Source of the DNA: Streptomyces longwoodensis
GTDB taxonomy: Bacteria > Actinomycetota > Actinomycetes > Streptomycetales > Streptomycetaceae
NCBI RefSeq assembly: GCF_001514125.1
Contig: NZ_KQ948550.1
Span: 731,105 to 795,104 of the forward strand
DNA length: 64,000 nt
Reading direction: 5' to 3'
In this document: in pieces, positions 33,673 to 42,185 of the stretch
Position numbering within the stretch: the stretch's first letter is position 1
Layout of the letters: the number at the start of each line of letters is the position of its first letter
Position numbers and translations under genes: made by a program
Notes under the pieces: generated by a model
The model's input: the letters and a program-made list of their open reading frames with translations, nothing else
Database searches by the model: none
Told to the model about the DNA's origin: nothing

Positions 33673-33697
33673 GCGCTGATCCGCCGTTCCGCTGGGG

Positions 33698-35491
33698 CTA
33701 CTTGTCGTGGCCCGGCAGGAATTCCTGGATCTTCGCCTTGATGCCCTGCTTCACCACGTGGGCGGTTTCCGGGTCGCCCTTGAGGATCGCCTCGGCCGTC
33801 GACTCCATCTGGTCCCAGGACGCGTGCGGGGGGATCGGGGGGACCGACGGGTCGGTGAGGAACTCCAGGACCACCGGGCCGTTCGCCGCCAGGGCCGAGC
33901 GCCAGCCCGCCTCGACGTCCTCCGGCTTCTCGACGCGGATGCCCGTCAGGCCGAGCGTGCGCGCGAACTCGGCGTAGCGCACGTCGGGGAGTTCCTGCGA
34001 GGGCAGGAACGACGGGGCGCCGCCCATCGCGCGCAGTTCCCACGTCACCTGGTTGAGGTCGCGGTTGTTCCAGACGGCCACGACGAGCCGCGGATCCGCC
34101 CAGCGGTCGGCGTACTTCGCCGCCGTGATCATCTCCGCGAGCCCGTTCATCTGCATCGCCCCGTCGCCGACCAACGCGATCACCGGCCGGTCCGGGTGCG
34201 CGAACTTCGCGCCGATCGCGTACGGCACCCCGCAGCCCATCGTCGCCAGCGTCCCGGACAGCGAACCGCGCATCCCGGGCTTGAACGTCAGGTGCCGGGC
34301 GTACCAGTTGGCCACCGAACCCGAGTCCGACGTGACGATCGCGTCCGCCGGCAGCAGCGGGTCCAGGGCCCGGGCCACGTACTCCGGGTTGATCGGGTCG
34401 GCCGACACGTTCGCCCGCCGGTCCATCACGTCGCGCCAGCGGCTGACGTTGTCGCACACCGTCTCGTACCACTCGCGCCCGCGCTCCTCGGCCCGGATCT
34501 TCGGGATCAGCCGGCGCAGCGTCTCCTTGGCGTCGCCGACGAGGTTCACCTCGTACGGGTACCGCATCCCGACCATGTGCGGGTCGATGTCGATCTGCAC
34601 GCCCCGCGCCTTGCCGAACTCCGGCAGGAACTGCGAGTACGGGAACGACGACCCGATCGTCAGCAGGGTGTCGCAGTCGCGCATCAACTCGTACGACGGG
34701 CGCGTGCCCAGCAGCCCGATCGACCCGGTGACGTACGGCAGTTCGTCGCTCAGCACGTCCTTGCCGAGCAGCGCCTTGGCCACCCCCGCGCCCAGCATGC
34801 CGGCGAGCGTCTCGACCTCCTCGCGGGCCCCGGCCGCGCCCTGCCCGACCAGGATCGCCACCTTGTCACCGGAGTTGAGCACCTCCGCCGCCCGCTCCAC
34901 CGACTCCTGCGACGGCACCGCCGTGTACTCCTCGGTGCCCAGGCTGGAGGGCACCATCTTGAACGCGTGCGTGGGCGGCGAGTAGTCCAGCTCCTGCACG
35001 TCGCCCGGGACGATGATCGCCGTCGGGCAACGGCGCGCGTACGCCGTGCGGATCGCCCGGTCCAGCACGTTCGGCAACTGCTCCGGGACGGTCACCGTCT
35101 CCACGAACTCCGAGGCCACGTCCTTGAACAGGCTGTGCAGGTCGACCTCCTGCTGGTACGACCCGCCCATCGCCGTGCGGTGCGTCTGCCCCACGATGGC
35201 CAGCACCGGCACGTGGTCCAGCTTCGCGTCGTACAGGCCGTTCAGGAGGTGGATGGCACCGGGGCCCGAGGTGGCCACGCACACACCGAGCCGGCCGCTG
35301 AACTTCGCGTAGCCGACGGCCTGGAACGCGGCCATCTCCTCGTGCCGGGCCTGCACGAAGCGCGGCTGGTCCTCCGCCCGGCCCCACGCGGCGAGCAGAC
35401 CGTTGATGCCGTCGCCGGGGTAGCCGAAGACCTGGTCCACCCCCCACTCGCGCAGCCGCTGGAGGATGTGGTCGGCGACCTTCGTGCTCAT
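33698..35491 (-). CDS. Thiamine-pyrophosphate-dependent pyruvate oxidase/decarboxylase-like enzyme (PoxB type)
   Basis: 597 residues with the three domains of TPP enzymes: Pyr domain at 1-175 (with the catalytic Glu in QARHEEMAAF), FAD/NAD-like central domain 190-350 (KVAILVGQGAAGAREEVETLAG), and PP domain with VALVGDGAMQMNGLAE and the metal-binding N in AVWNNRDLNQVTWELR. Pyruvate:quinone oxidoreductase (PoxB) decarboxylates pyruvate to acetate and passes electrons to quinone; acetolactate synthase, the other close relative, needs a regulatory subunit, absent here. The central sequence looks closer to PoxB-like pyruvate dehydrogenases, but the exact reaction is inferred. Starts at ATG 35491, where the leader is 307 bp from the next gene. 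Confidence 0.85.
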   Translation of the reverse strand: MSTKVADHILQRLREWGVDQVFGYPGDGINGLLAAWGRAEDQPRFVQARHEEMAAFQAVGYAKFSGRLGVCVATSGPGAIHLLNGLYDAKLDHVPVLAIVGQTHRTAMGGSYQQEVDLHSLFKDVASEFVETVTVPEQLPNVLDRAIRTAYARRCPTAIIVPGDVQELDYSPPTHAFKMVPSSLGTEEYTAVPSQESVERAAEVLNSGDKVAILVGQGAAGAREEVETLAGMLGAGVAKALLGKDVLSDELPYVTGSIGLLGTRPSYELMRDCDTLLTIGSSFPYSQFLPEFGKARGVQIDIDPHMVGMRYPYEVNLVGDAKETLRRLIPKIRAEERGREWYETVCDNVSRWRDVMDRRANVSADPINPEYVARALDPLLPADAIVTSDSGSVANWYARHLTFKPGMRGSLSGTLATMGCGVPYAIGAKFAHPDRPVIALVGDGAMQMNGLAEMITAAKYADRWADPRLVVAVWNNRDLNQVTWELRAMGGAPSFLPSQELPDVRYAEFARTLGLTGIRVEKPEDVEAGWRSALAANGPVVLEFLTDPSVPPIPPHASWDQMESTAEAILKGDPETAHVVKQGIKAKIQEFLPGHDK

Positions 35492-35612
35492 GTGTGGCCT
35501 CCCGGTGGTGGAGAACGTACGTCTGGGGGTACGGCTGCAGGGCGTGGTGGGGCGCGCGACCCGCCCGCCCTTCACGTGTCACCCGCAGCCCCCCGCGAAA
35601 ACCTGCGCCGGC

Positions 35613-35637
35613 GTTTGGGCACCGGCACCAGGGGGAC
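35613..35637 (+). promoter_or_regulatory. GTTTGG-N12-GGGGGAC element before the sigma-factor pseudogene
   Basis: GTTTGG 35613-35618, twelve-base spacer, GGGGGAC 35631-35637, followed by GCGGAA as at 17279. It would read rightward into the degenerate sigma gene. Confidence 0.4.
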
Positions 35638-35648
35638 GCGGAAGTCAG

Positions 35649-35692
35649 TGCTTCGGACCGGAGGCACGTCTGCTTCGGACCGGAGGCACGTC
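35649..35692. repeat. 22-bp perfect tandem duplication
   Basis: Two identical 22-bp units, 35649-35670 and 35671-35692, each containing TTCGGACCGGAGG. It lies 14 bp after the GGGGGAC element and could shift promoter-to-start spacing. Confidence 0.85.
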
Positions 35693-35798
35693 CGTGGAGA
35701 CCGCTCGCGCGGCCCGACGGCCACCTCCGCAGCCGGCCGCTCCCGCTCCCCACGGTGACCGCCGACCCGGAGCACGCTCGAGGGAGGGGCGACGCACC

Positions 35799-36280
35799 AT
35801 GCGCGACCGAACGAGCCCGAGGCACCACCCCCACCACGACGCCTCCGACACGGCGGACCGGTTCCGCAGGCTGGCGGCACTGCCGCCCGGACCCGCACGC
35901 GAAGCCCTGCGCTCCGAACTCGTCGAGGCCTGGCTGCCCATGGCCGACCGGATCGCCGGGTGCTTCCGCGACCGCCGCCCTCGGCCTCGTCAAGGCCGTC
36001 GACCGCTACGACCCCGACCGCGGCCACGCCTTCGAGAGCTGCGCCGTGCCCACCGTGACCGGCGAACCAGAGCCGGATCGCCGAGCAGCTGGGCATCTCG
36101 CAGATGCACGTATCCCGCCTGATCAGCCGCTGCTGCGGCCGCCTGCGCGACGAGATCCTGCGGGACGAGATCTTGGGGGACGACGTACTGCCGGAGGGCG
36201 TGCCCCGGAGCGAGGGTGTGCCGGGAGACGTGCTGCTGGAGAGGGCGGGGCGCGACCGGGCCGTGCGGGGCACCGCTTAG
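35799..36280 (+). pseudogene. Degenerate SigB/SigF-type RNA polymerase sigma factor
   Basis: A good ribosome site (GAGGGAGGGG) precedes ATG 35799, and translation starts as a typical SigB-family N-terminus (EALRSELVEAWLPMADRIAGCFRDR). At about 35976 the frame shifts: the next conserved block ALGLVKAVDRYDPDRGHAFES continues in another frame, with about eleven residues of region 2.2 missing. At about 36065 it shifts again, and NQSRIAEQLGISQMHVSRLI (region 4.2 helix-turn-helix) continues in the third frame to a TAG at 36278, with all of region 3 and much of 4.1 missing. Two out-of-frame deletions have thus destroyed a sigma-factor gene. The product cannot be functional. Confidence 0.85.
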
Positions 36281-36356
36281 CGCCGTACGGCGTACCGGCG
36301 GGCGGCCGGCCGTCACCCGGACGGGCGGCCCGGTGCCGCCAATGGGGGGCCGTCGC

Positions 36357-36374
36357 GCGCGTGGCTCCACGCGC
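36357..36374. terminator. Short hairpin after the sigma pseudogene
   Basis: GCGCGTG (36357-36363), loop GCTC, CACGCGC (36368-36374). Perfect 7-bp stem in the gap before the secreted-protein gene. Confidence 0.4.
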
Positions 36375-36439
36375 CGGGCTGTGATGGGCCCTGGGGCACC
36401 ACTCCCCGTCCCGCAGCCGTCGGCCGAAGGAGCCGTCCC

Positions 36440-37369
36440 ATGGTGCGCACCGCACATGTCCTGTCCGTCGCCGCGCTGACCGGCGCCGTGCTCGTCACCG
36501 GTCCCGCCGCGCGGGCGGATCCGGCGGCGGAGGTCGGCCCGGCGAGCGTCGACCCGGGCGGCACCGTGACCGTCTCCGTCACCTGCGACCCGCTGGGCGC
36601 GCCGGCCCCGGCGACCCTGGACGCCACGTCGGACGCGTTCGCCGACGGCACCGCGCACCTGAGCAAGGTGACCGGGAGCGACGACGAGCTGTCCGGGCCC
36701 GCCTACCGCGGCACCGCGCGCGTCGCGGCCCCGGCGGAGGACCTCGACGACACCGGGGAGACGGACGACGAGAACGACGTGAACGACGTGAGCGACGCGG
36801 ACGATCCGTGGAACACCGGTGCCGGTGGCGCCGCCGACGACCCCGGGGGCACCGACGCGGACGCCGCCTGGACCGTCGACGGCACCTGCCCGGCACCGCC
36901 CGGCGGGCAGCCGAGCCACTGGAGCGCCCCCCTGCACTTCACCGGCTCCGGCACGGGCGCCGCCACCCCGGTCGCTCCGACCGCCCCGCACCCCGTCCCC
37001 ACCCCCTGCGACCGTCCGACCGACCCCCGGAAGCCGGGGACGGGCAAGGAACCAGGAGCGGCGGCCAAGGACCCGGGAGCCGCGGCCAAGGACCCCCGGG
37101 ACACCGCAACGGACCCCACGGACCCCACGGAGCCCCTCGAGCCGGTCACGCCGGTCGCGCCGGTTGTCCCCGACGCCCCCGACGCACCCGCAACCCGCTG
37201 GGACAGCCCCTGCGGCGACGCCCCCGTCCAGCACGGCGTACGCGCCGGACAGGGCGGCACGTTCACCGACTCCGTGCCCGCCCTGGCCGCCGGAGGCCTG
37301 CTGATCGCGGGTGCCGTGGGCGCCGCCGCCCACCGGCTGCGGCGGCGCGGCGGCACCGGCCGGACGTGA
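36440..37369 (+). CDS. Secreted or membrane-anchored protein, low-complexity, unknown function
   Basis: 309 residues. Signal peptide 1-26 (VRTAHVLSVAALTGAVLVTGPAARA). Residues 30-90 look like a small beta domain (GGTVTVSVTCDPLGAPAPATL), followed by acidic and Thr/Asp runs and Pro/Lys repeats with twice-repeated GAAAKDPGAAAKDP. Near the end, LAAGGLLIAGAVGAAAHRLRRR is a transmembrane anchor with a basic stop-transfer signal, so the protein is probably anchored with its body outside. No known family. The start is ATG 36440 with AAGGAG upstream. Confidence 0.7.
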   Translation: MVRTAHVLSVAALTGAVLVTGPAARADPAAEVGPASVDPGGTVTVSVTCDPLGAPAPATLDATSDAFADGTAHLSKVTGSDDELSGPAYRGTARVAAPAEDLDDTGETDDENDVNDVSDADDPWNTGAGGAADDPGGTDADAAWTVDGTCPAPPGGQPSHWSAPLHFTGSGTGAATPVAPTAPHPVPTPCDRPTDPRKPGTGKEPGAAAKDPGAAAKDPRDTATDPTDPTEPLEPVTPVAPVVPDAPDAPATRWDSPCGDAPVQHGVRAGQGGTFTDSVPALAAGGLLIAGAVGAAAHRLRRRGGTGRT

Positions 37370-37522
37370 TCACGTCCGGGGCCATGGACAGCGGCCGTGC
37401 GGGGTACTCACAGTGCGGGGGCACGACGCGCCCCGCAGGAGACACCGGACACCACGGACCCCGTGCGCCACGGTCGGCGGCGGTACACGGGAGCACCACG
37501 GACGGACTGCGCGGAGGACCCG

Positions 37523-38770
37523 ATGCGGCGGACGGAAGCGGAAGGGCACGGCCCCGTCCGCTATGGGCCGCCACTGCCCGCCGACGGTCTCCCGGTGCTC
37601 CCCGAACTCGCCGACGTGCTCGCCCGCGCCGCGCACCGCGCCGACGCGGAGCCGGTCGGCGGGGGACCGGCCCTGCTGGAGGCCGCCCGCGGCTACGGGG
37701 AACGGCGCGGTCTGCCCGCCGGCGCCGACCGGATCGTCGCGGGGCCCGGCGCCCCGGCCCTGCTGCTCGCGCTGACCGCCGTGCTCGGCGGCGACGTGCT
37801 GGTGCCGCGTCCGTGCGCCGCCTGGTGGACGCCGTACGCGCGTGCGCTGGGCCGGCCCGTCTTCCACGTGGCCACGCCCGCCGAGTGCGGCGGCGTGCCC
37901 GACCCGTACGCCCTGCTGGAGACCGTGCGCCGGGTGCGCGACGAGGGCGGCGACCCGCGGCTGCTGGTGCTGTCGGTCGCCGACGACCCCACCGCCACCG
38001 TCGCCCCGCCCGAAGTGCTGCACGAGGCCGTCGAGGCCGCGGCCGGCGCGGGACTGCACCTGGTGAGCGACGAGACCTGGCGCGACACCCTGCACGACGT
38101 CCACGACACCGTGCCGGTCAGCCCCGCCGAGATGCTGCCCGAGCACGTCACCGTGGTCACCGACCTGGCCGGCGCGCTGCTGCCGCCCGGCTGGCCCGCC
38201 GCCGTCGCCCGCTTCCCCGCGGGCCCCGCCGGTGACGGCCTCCACGCGCGCGTGCTGGACGTCCTCACCGCGCTCGGCGCGCGCGTCGCGGCCCCCGTGG
38301 CTGCGGCCGCCGCCTACGCGCTGGGCGAGCCCGAGCCCGTCACCGCGCGCGTGGCCACCGCCGTCCGCCTGCACGCGCGCGTGGCCGAGGCCGTGCACGC
38401 CGCCGTCGTCGGCGCGGGCGCGCTGTCCCTCCCACCGCGGGCCGGCCGCCACCTGTACGTCGACCTCGCGCCGCTGCGTTCCACGCTGTCCGCGCGGGGA
38501 GTCGGCGACGCCCAGGACCTGGAGGACTTCCTCGGCGCCCGGCTCGGCATGCCCGCGCCGGGCGGCCACCGCTTCGGGGACGACCTCGGCGCGCTGCGCG
38601 TACGGCTGTCCACCGGCCCGCTGCTGGGCACCACGGACACCGAGCGCACGGAATGCCTCACGTCCCCAGCACCGTTGGAACTGCCACACGTGCACCGCGC
38701 GTTGATCCACCTGAGGTCGGTCTTCGACGATCTCCGCGACGACGCTCAGCGATGGGAGCCCTCTCGATGA
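37523..38770 (+). CDS. Class I/II aminotransferase-fold protein lacking any lysine
   Basis: 415 residues with fold-type I landmarks: the LDALRG-like beginning is missing, but the middle has AGPGAPALLLALTAVLGGDVLVPRPCAAWW, LLVLSVADDPTATVAPPEVL, LHLVSDETWRDTL (substrate-binding Asp/Glu-Tyr position) and GHRFGDDLGALRVRLSTGPL (C-terminal Arg). The position that should hold the PLP lysine reads VTDLAGALLPPGWPAA, and there is no lysine anywhere in the protein. It therefore cannot form the internal aldimine and is probably not an aminotransferase in the usual sense. The ribosome site is GGAGG. The stop overlaps the MBL-hydrolase start by 4 bp (ATGA), pointing to a functional pair. Confidence 0.8.
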   Translation: MRRTEAEGHGPVRYGPPLPADGLPVLPELADVLARAAHRADAEPVGGGPALLEAARGYGERRGLPAGADRIVAGPGAPALLLALTAVLGGDVLVPRPCAAWWTPYARALGRPVFHVATPAECGGVPDPYALLETVRRVRDEGGDPRLLVLSVADDPTATVAPPEVLHEAVEAAAGAGLHLVSDETWRDTLHDVHDTVPVSPAEMLPEHVTVVTDLAGALLPPGWPAAVARFPAGPAGDGLHARVLDVLTALGARVAAPVAAAAAYALGEPEPVTARVATAVRLHARVAEAVHAAVVGAGALSLPPRAGRHLYVDLAPLRSTLSARGVGDAQDLEDFLGARLGMPAPGGHRFGDDLGALRVRLSTGPLLGTTDTERTECLTSPAPLELPHVHRALIHLRSVFDDLRDDAQRWEPSR

Positions 38771-39993
38771 CGCAGCAGTCCGGGACGACCACCACCCCTT
38801 TGACGGCGGCGACGGTCACCCCCACGCCGGCCACGTCACCATCCGCCCCCGCGCCGACATCCGCCCCCGACACCGAAGTCCCCCCGGACGCCCCTCTGGA
38901 CACCGGCCTCGACCCCCTGGATCCCCTGGACCCCGTCAAAGTCCTGGACACGCCCGGCACCGACGCTCCAGCCCCCACCCCAACCCCAGCTCCCGCCCCC
39001 GCCGAGCCGCTCGCGCAGCCCTTCCCGCCGCTCGCCGAGCCCCGCCCACTGGGCGAGCGACGGGTGTGGCCGCGCACCTTCCACGACCGGCTGACCGCCC
39101 CGCTGCCCGGCCTCAAGGCCATCGCCCGGTTCGCCCGCGAGGGTGCCGTGCGCCCCGGCAAGGACGGCCTGGCCGACATCCCCCGGCTGCCGTACGAGCC
39201 CGCGCCGCTGCCCCGCGTCGACGCCCGCACGGTCGCCGTCACCTGGGCCGGGCACGCCAGTTGGGTGGTGCGCGTCGGCGGCCTGACCGTGCTGACCGAC
39301 CCCGTGTGGTCCCGCCGCATCCTCGGCACGCCCGCGCGCATCACGCCCGTCGGTGTGCCCTGGGAGTCGCTGCCGCCCGTCGACGCGGTCGTCATCAGCC
39401 ACAACCACTACGACCACCTGGACGCCCCCACGCTGCGCCGACTCCCGCGCGACACCCCGGTGTTCGTGCCCGCCGGGCTCGGCGGCTGGTTCCGGCGCCG
39501 CCGGTTCACCCGCGTCACCGAGCTGGACTGGTGGGAGGCGGCCGAACTCTCCGGTGTCCGCTTCGACTTCGTGCCGGCCCACCACTGGTCCAAGCGCAGC
39601 CTCACCGACACCTGCCGCAGCCTGTGGGGCGGCTGGGTGCTCACCGCACCGGAGGGGCAGCGCGTGTACTTCGCGGGCGACACGGGCTACGGCCACTGGT
39701 TCTCCCGCATCGGCCGCCGCTACCCCGGCATCGACCTGGCGCTGCTGCCCATCGGCGCCTACGACCCCCGCTGGTGGCTCAGCGACGTCCACTGCGACCC
39801 CGAGGAGGCGGTCCGCGCGGCCCAGGACCTCGGCGCCCGCCGGATGGCCCCGATGCACTGGGGGACGTTCGTCCTGTCGGCGGAGCCGGTGCTGGAGCCC
39901 CTGACCCGGGTGCGCACGGCCTGGGAGCAGGCGGGCCTGGCCCGCGAGGACCTGTGGGACCTGCCGGTGGGAGGCTCCCGCGTGCTGGAGTGA
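38767..39993 (+). CDS. Metallo-beta-lactamase-fold hydrolase, NAPE-PLD/UlaG-like, with disordered N-terminal extension
   Basis: 408 residues. Residues 1-85 are Pro/Thr/Ala/Asp-rich and disordered. The MBL domain follows: the conserved VTWAGHASWVVRVGG, metal site VISHNHYDHLD (about 211-218), VPAHHWSKRS, the bridging GDTGYGHW and final MHWGTFVLS with a His. It matches the family of NAPE-phospholipase D-like hydrolases. Such enzymes hydrolyse phosphodiesters or lactone-type substrates; the specific one is unknown. Translationally coupled to the aminotransferase-like gene. Confidence 0.85.
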   Translation: MTQQSGTTTTPLTAATVTPTPATSPSAPAPTSAPDTEVPPDAPLDTGLDPLDPLDPVKVLDTPGTDAPAPTPTPAPAPAEPLAQPFPPLAEPRPLGERRVWPRTFHDRLTAPLPGLKAIARFAREGAVRPGKDGLADIPRLPYEPAPLPRVDARTVAVTWAGHASWVVRVGGLTVLTDPVWSRRILGTPARITPVGVPWESLPPVDAVVISHNHYDHLDAPTLRRLPRDTPVFVPAGLGGWFRRRRFTRVTELDWWEAAELSGVRFDFVPAHHWSKRSLTDTCRSLWGGWVLTAPEGQRVYFAGDTGYGHWFSRIGRRYPGIDLALLPIGAYDPRWWLSDVHCDPEEAVRAAQDLGARRMAPMHWGTFVLSAEPVLEPLTRVRTAWEQAGLAREDLWDLPVGGSRVLE

Positions 39994-40086
39994 CCCGCGC
40001 CCGCCCCCGCGCCGGCGCGCATCCGCGCCCCCGCGCCGCACTACCGCGCAGCCCGCCGCCGCACGACCGCGCAGCCCGCCCCTTCG

Positions 40087-40713
40087 CTACCGCGACGCCC
40101 CCCGCATCCGTCGGACGACCCCGGGCACCGCGCTGACCAGCACGGTCAGCGCGATCGCCGCCACCACGCCCTCCCACGGCTCGGGGAACAGCGAACCCCC
40201 CAGGATCCCGATCACCTGGTACGTCACCGCCCACGCCAGGCACGCGGGCAGGTTCCCCCGCGCGAACCGCCGCAGCGGCCACTTCGCCATCAGACAGGCC
40301 AGCATCACGGGTATGCGCCCGGCGGGCACCAGCCGGGACAGCACCAGCACCGCCACCCCGTGCCCGGCCAGCTTCTCCTGCGCCTGTTCCAGCCGGTCCT
40401 CGGGCGCGCGGGAACGTATCGCCTCCAGTCAGCGCGAGCCGTTCTTCGACTTCATCCCGCGCCGCCCCAGCCAGTACAGCGTCGCGTCCCCGAGGAACGC
40501 CGCGAGCGACGCCGTCACGAACACCAGCGCCAGCGAGAACGGCGCCGTCTGGTGGAACGCCACCACCGCCGCGGAACTGACCAGCGCGCCCGTCGGCACG
40601 ATCGGCACCAGCGCCCCGAACAGCACCAGCAGGAACAACGACGGGTAGCCGAGCGCCTGCTGCGTGGACTGGGTCGGCAGGGTCGTCGTGGCGGTGACGG
40701 CCAGCCAGTTCAC
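40087..40713 (-). pseudogene. DedA-family membrane protein interrupted by an in-frame stop
   Basis: The minus-strand frame from ATG 40713 encodes a DedA/SNARE-associated-like protein: PSLFLLVLFGALVPIVPTGALVSSAAVVAFHQ, ATLYWLGRRGMKSKNGSR, then a TGA (plus-strand TCA at 40429-40431) and, in the same frame, LEAIRSRAPEDRLEQAQEKL, VLVLSRLVPAGRIPVMLACL through RRMRGASR at 40087. DedA proteins export or flip lipids. In relatives the residue after KNGSR is a Trp; a single C-to-T change on the plus strand (TGG to TGA) explains the break. It could be a real mutation, a sequencing error, or suppressed. A second start at ATG 40356 would give only the last 89 residues. Coupled to the MBL gene by a 4-bp overlap. 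Confidence 0.85.
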
Positions 40714-41483
40714 CGGGCGACCTCCAGGCGCACGCTCTCCCCGTGGCCGAGCCGGTGCACGTCGACCTGCGGCGCCAGCGCGGCCGCGTGCCGGACGAAG
40801 TCGTCGCCGGGCGCGTGGAACTCGTGGGGGCGCACCCCGTCCATGCCGATCGGCCAGTACGTGCCGTAGTGCACCGGCACGGCGCTGCGCGGCGCCAGCC
40901 CGGCGAGGGCCTGGGCCGCGCGTTCGGCGTCGAGGTGGCCCTCGCCCAGGTGCGGGCCCCAGCCGCCCACCGGCAGCAGCGCCACGTCGACCGGCCCCAC
41001 CTCCTCGGCCATGGTGTCGAACAGGCCGGTGTCCCCGGCGAAGTAGGTGCGGGCCTCGCCCTCCAGGACGTAGCCGAGCGCGGGGGAGCGGTGCGGTCCG
41101 AAGGGCAGCCGGCGCCCGTCGTGCCGGGCGGACACGACGCGGACCCGCAGGTCGCCGACGGACGTCTCGTCACCCGGGACCACTTCGTCCAGGTCGAGGT
41201 GCGTGAGGCGCCGGAGCCCGGGGACGGCGCGCGGCGCGCCCCGGGGCACCAGCACGCGCGTGCCGGGGGCGAGGCGCGCGAGCGAGGGCACGTGGAGGTG
41301 GTCGGCGTGCAGGTGGGAGACGAGCGTCAGGTCCGCCCGCCAGGCGACGGGCGGGGGGAGCGCGCCCCGGCGGCGGCGCAGGTGGGCGAGGCGGCGGGCG
41401 AACAAGGGATCGAAGAGCACACGTATGTTCGAGTCCTCCACCGTGGAGGTGGCGTGCCCCCACCAGGTGATCTCCACCGGCAC
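40710..41483 (-). CDS. Metallo-beta-lactamase-fold hydrolase (UlaG-like)
   Basis: 257 residues with the MBL core: TWWGHATSTVEDSNIRVLFD, the metal motif SHLHADHLHVP with His57, His59, Asp61 and His62, GDETSVGDLRVRVVSARHD, the bridging GDTGLFDTMAEEV, and VPVHYGTYWPIGMD. It is similar to the NAPE-PLD/UlaG branch. Its stop lies within the DedA-like gene's start, and the pair appears to form one transcript, which suggests a lipid-related role. Specific substrate unknown. Confidence 0.84.
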   Translation of the reverse strand: MPVEITWWGHATSTVEDSNIRVLFDPLFARRLAHLRRRRGALPPPVAWRADLTLVSHLHADHLHVPSLARLAPGTRVLVPRGAPRAVPGLRRLTHLDLDEVVPGDETSVGDLRVRVVSARHDGRRLPFGPHRSPALGYVLEGEARTYFAGDTGLFDTMAEEVGPVDVALLPVGGWGPHLGEGHLDAERAAQALAGLAPRSAVPVHYGTYWPIGMDGVRPHEFHAPGDDFVRHAAALAPQVDVHRLGHGESVRLEVAR

Positions 41484-41566
41484 CTCTTTGCCTCCTTCGC
41501 GCGACTCCCCGAAGCCTACGGGCAGGAGTAGGGTCGCTGGCGAAACCCGGAGGTGAGGGGGACGCC

Positions 41567-41968
41567 ATGGGACCGGTCCGCGTCACGGCGATCGCGAGTC
41601 TGACGCCGTTGCAGGAGCTGGACGCCGATCCCTTCCTGGTGGACTCCCGCACCCAGCACGCGATGTGCGCGCGGTGGGCGCAGGAGCGGGGGTACGTCGT
41701 CGCGCGCGAGCTGGTGGTGTGCGCGCTGCGGCCGGACCACTGCGTGCTCTGGGACGGCGTGCGGCCCGGCGTCGACCTGTTCGTCGCGCCCAGCCGACGG
41801 GTGCTGGAGAGCGCGCTGTCGTCGGTGGACGACTTCACGGCCGAGTGCTCCCGGCGGGGCGTGCGGGTGGAGACCGTGGGCGGCGCGGAACCGGCGTACG
41901 ACGCGCAGATGAAGGCCCGCGTGCACCGCAGGCTGTCCATGCCGACGGCCGGCTACGACGGCCGCTGA
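41567..41968 (+). CDS. Conserved Streptomyces protein, resolvase-N-terminal-like fold (tentative)
   Basis: 133 residues, GGAGGTGAGGGGG before ATG 41567. Pattern: SLTPLQELDADPFLVDSRTQHAMCARWAQERGY, then VDLFVAPSRRVLESALSSVDDFTAECSRRGVRVETV. The spacing recalls the serine-resolvase catalytic domain (acidic Q-x-x-x-C-x-x-A, later D and a second helix), but no catalytic serine is in the right place and no DNA-binding helix follows. The family is unnamed here. Stand-alone gene, no operon partner. Confidence 0.5.
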   Translation: MGPVRVTAIASLTPLQELDADPFLVDSRTQHAMCARWAQERGYVVARELVVCALRPDHCVLWDGVRPGVDLFVAPSRRVLESALSSVDDFTAECSRRGVRVETVGGAEPAYDAQMKARVHRRLSMPTAGYDGR

Positions 41969-42185
41969 CGGCGGCCCGGTGTCGTAGCGGCCCCGGCCCC
42001 CCGAGGGCCGCGGTACCCCTCCGCCGGTCAGGACGCCCACCGAGCTCGCCGCGACGCCGTACGACCCCGGCCCCCGTGCGATCCCGGCCGTACGACCCCA
42101 GCCCCCGGAGGGCCCCGGTGCCCGTCGGCCGGTGTGACAGTCTGGGGGATGGTGAACAGGGCCCCTCGACAGGCGGGCCGGGGAC

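Larger units (their letters stand above)
35492..35798. other. 307-bp gap between divergent TPP-enzyme and sigma-pseudogene starts
   Basis: Contains the stress-type element at 35613, a 22-bp perfect tandem duplication at 35649-35692, and AT-poor sequence otherwise. No open reading frame with a ribosome site is seen in it. Confidence 0.7.
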
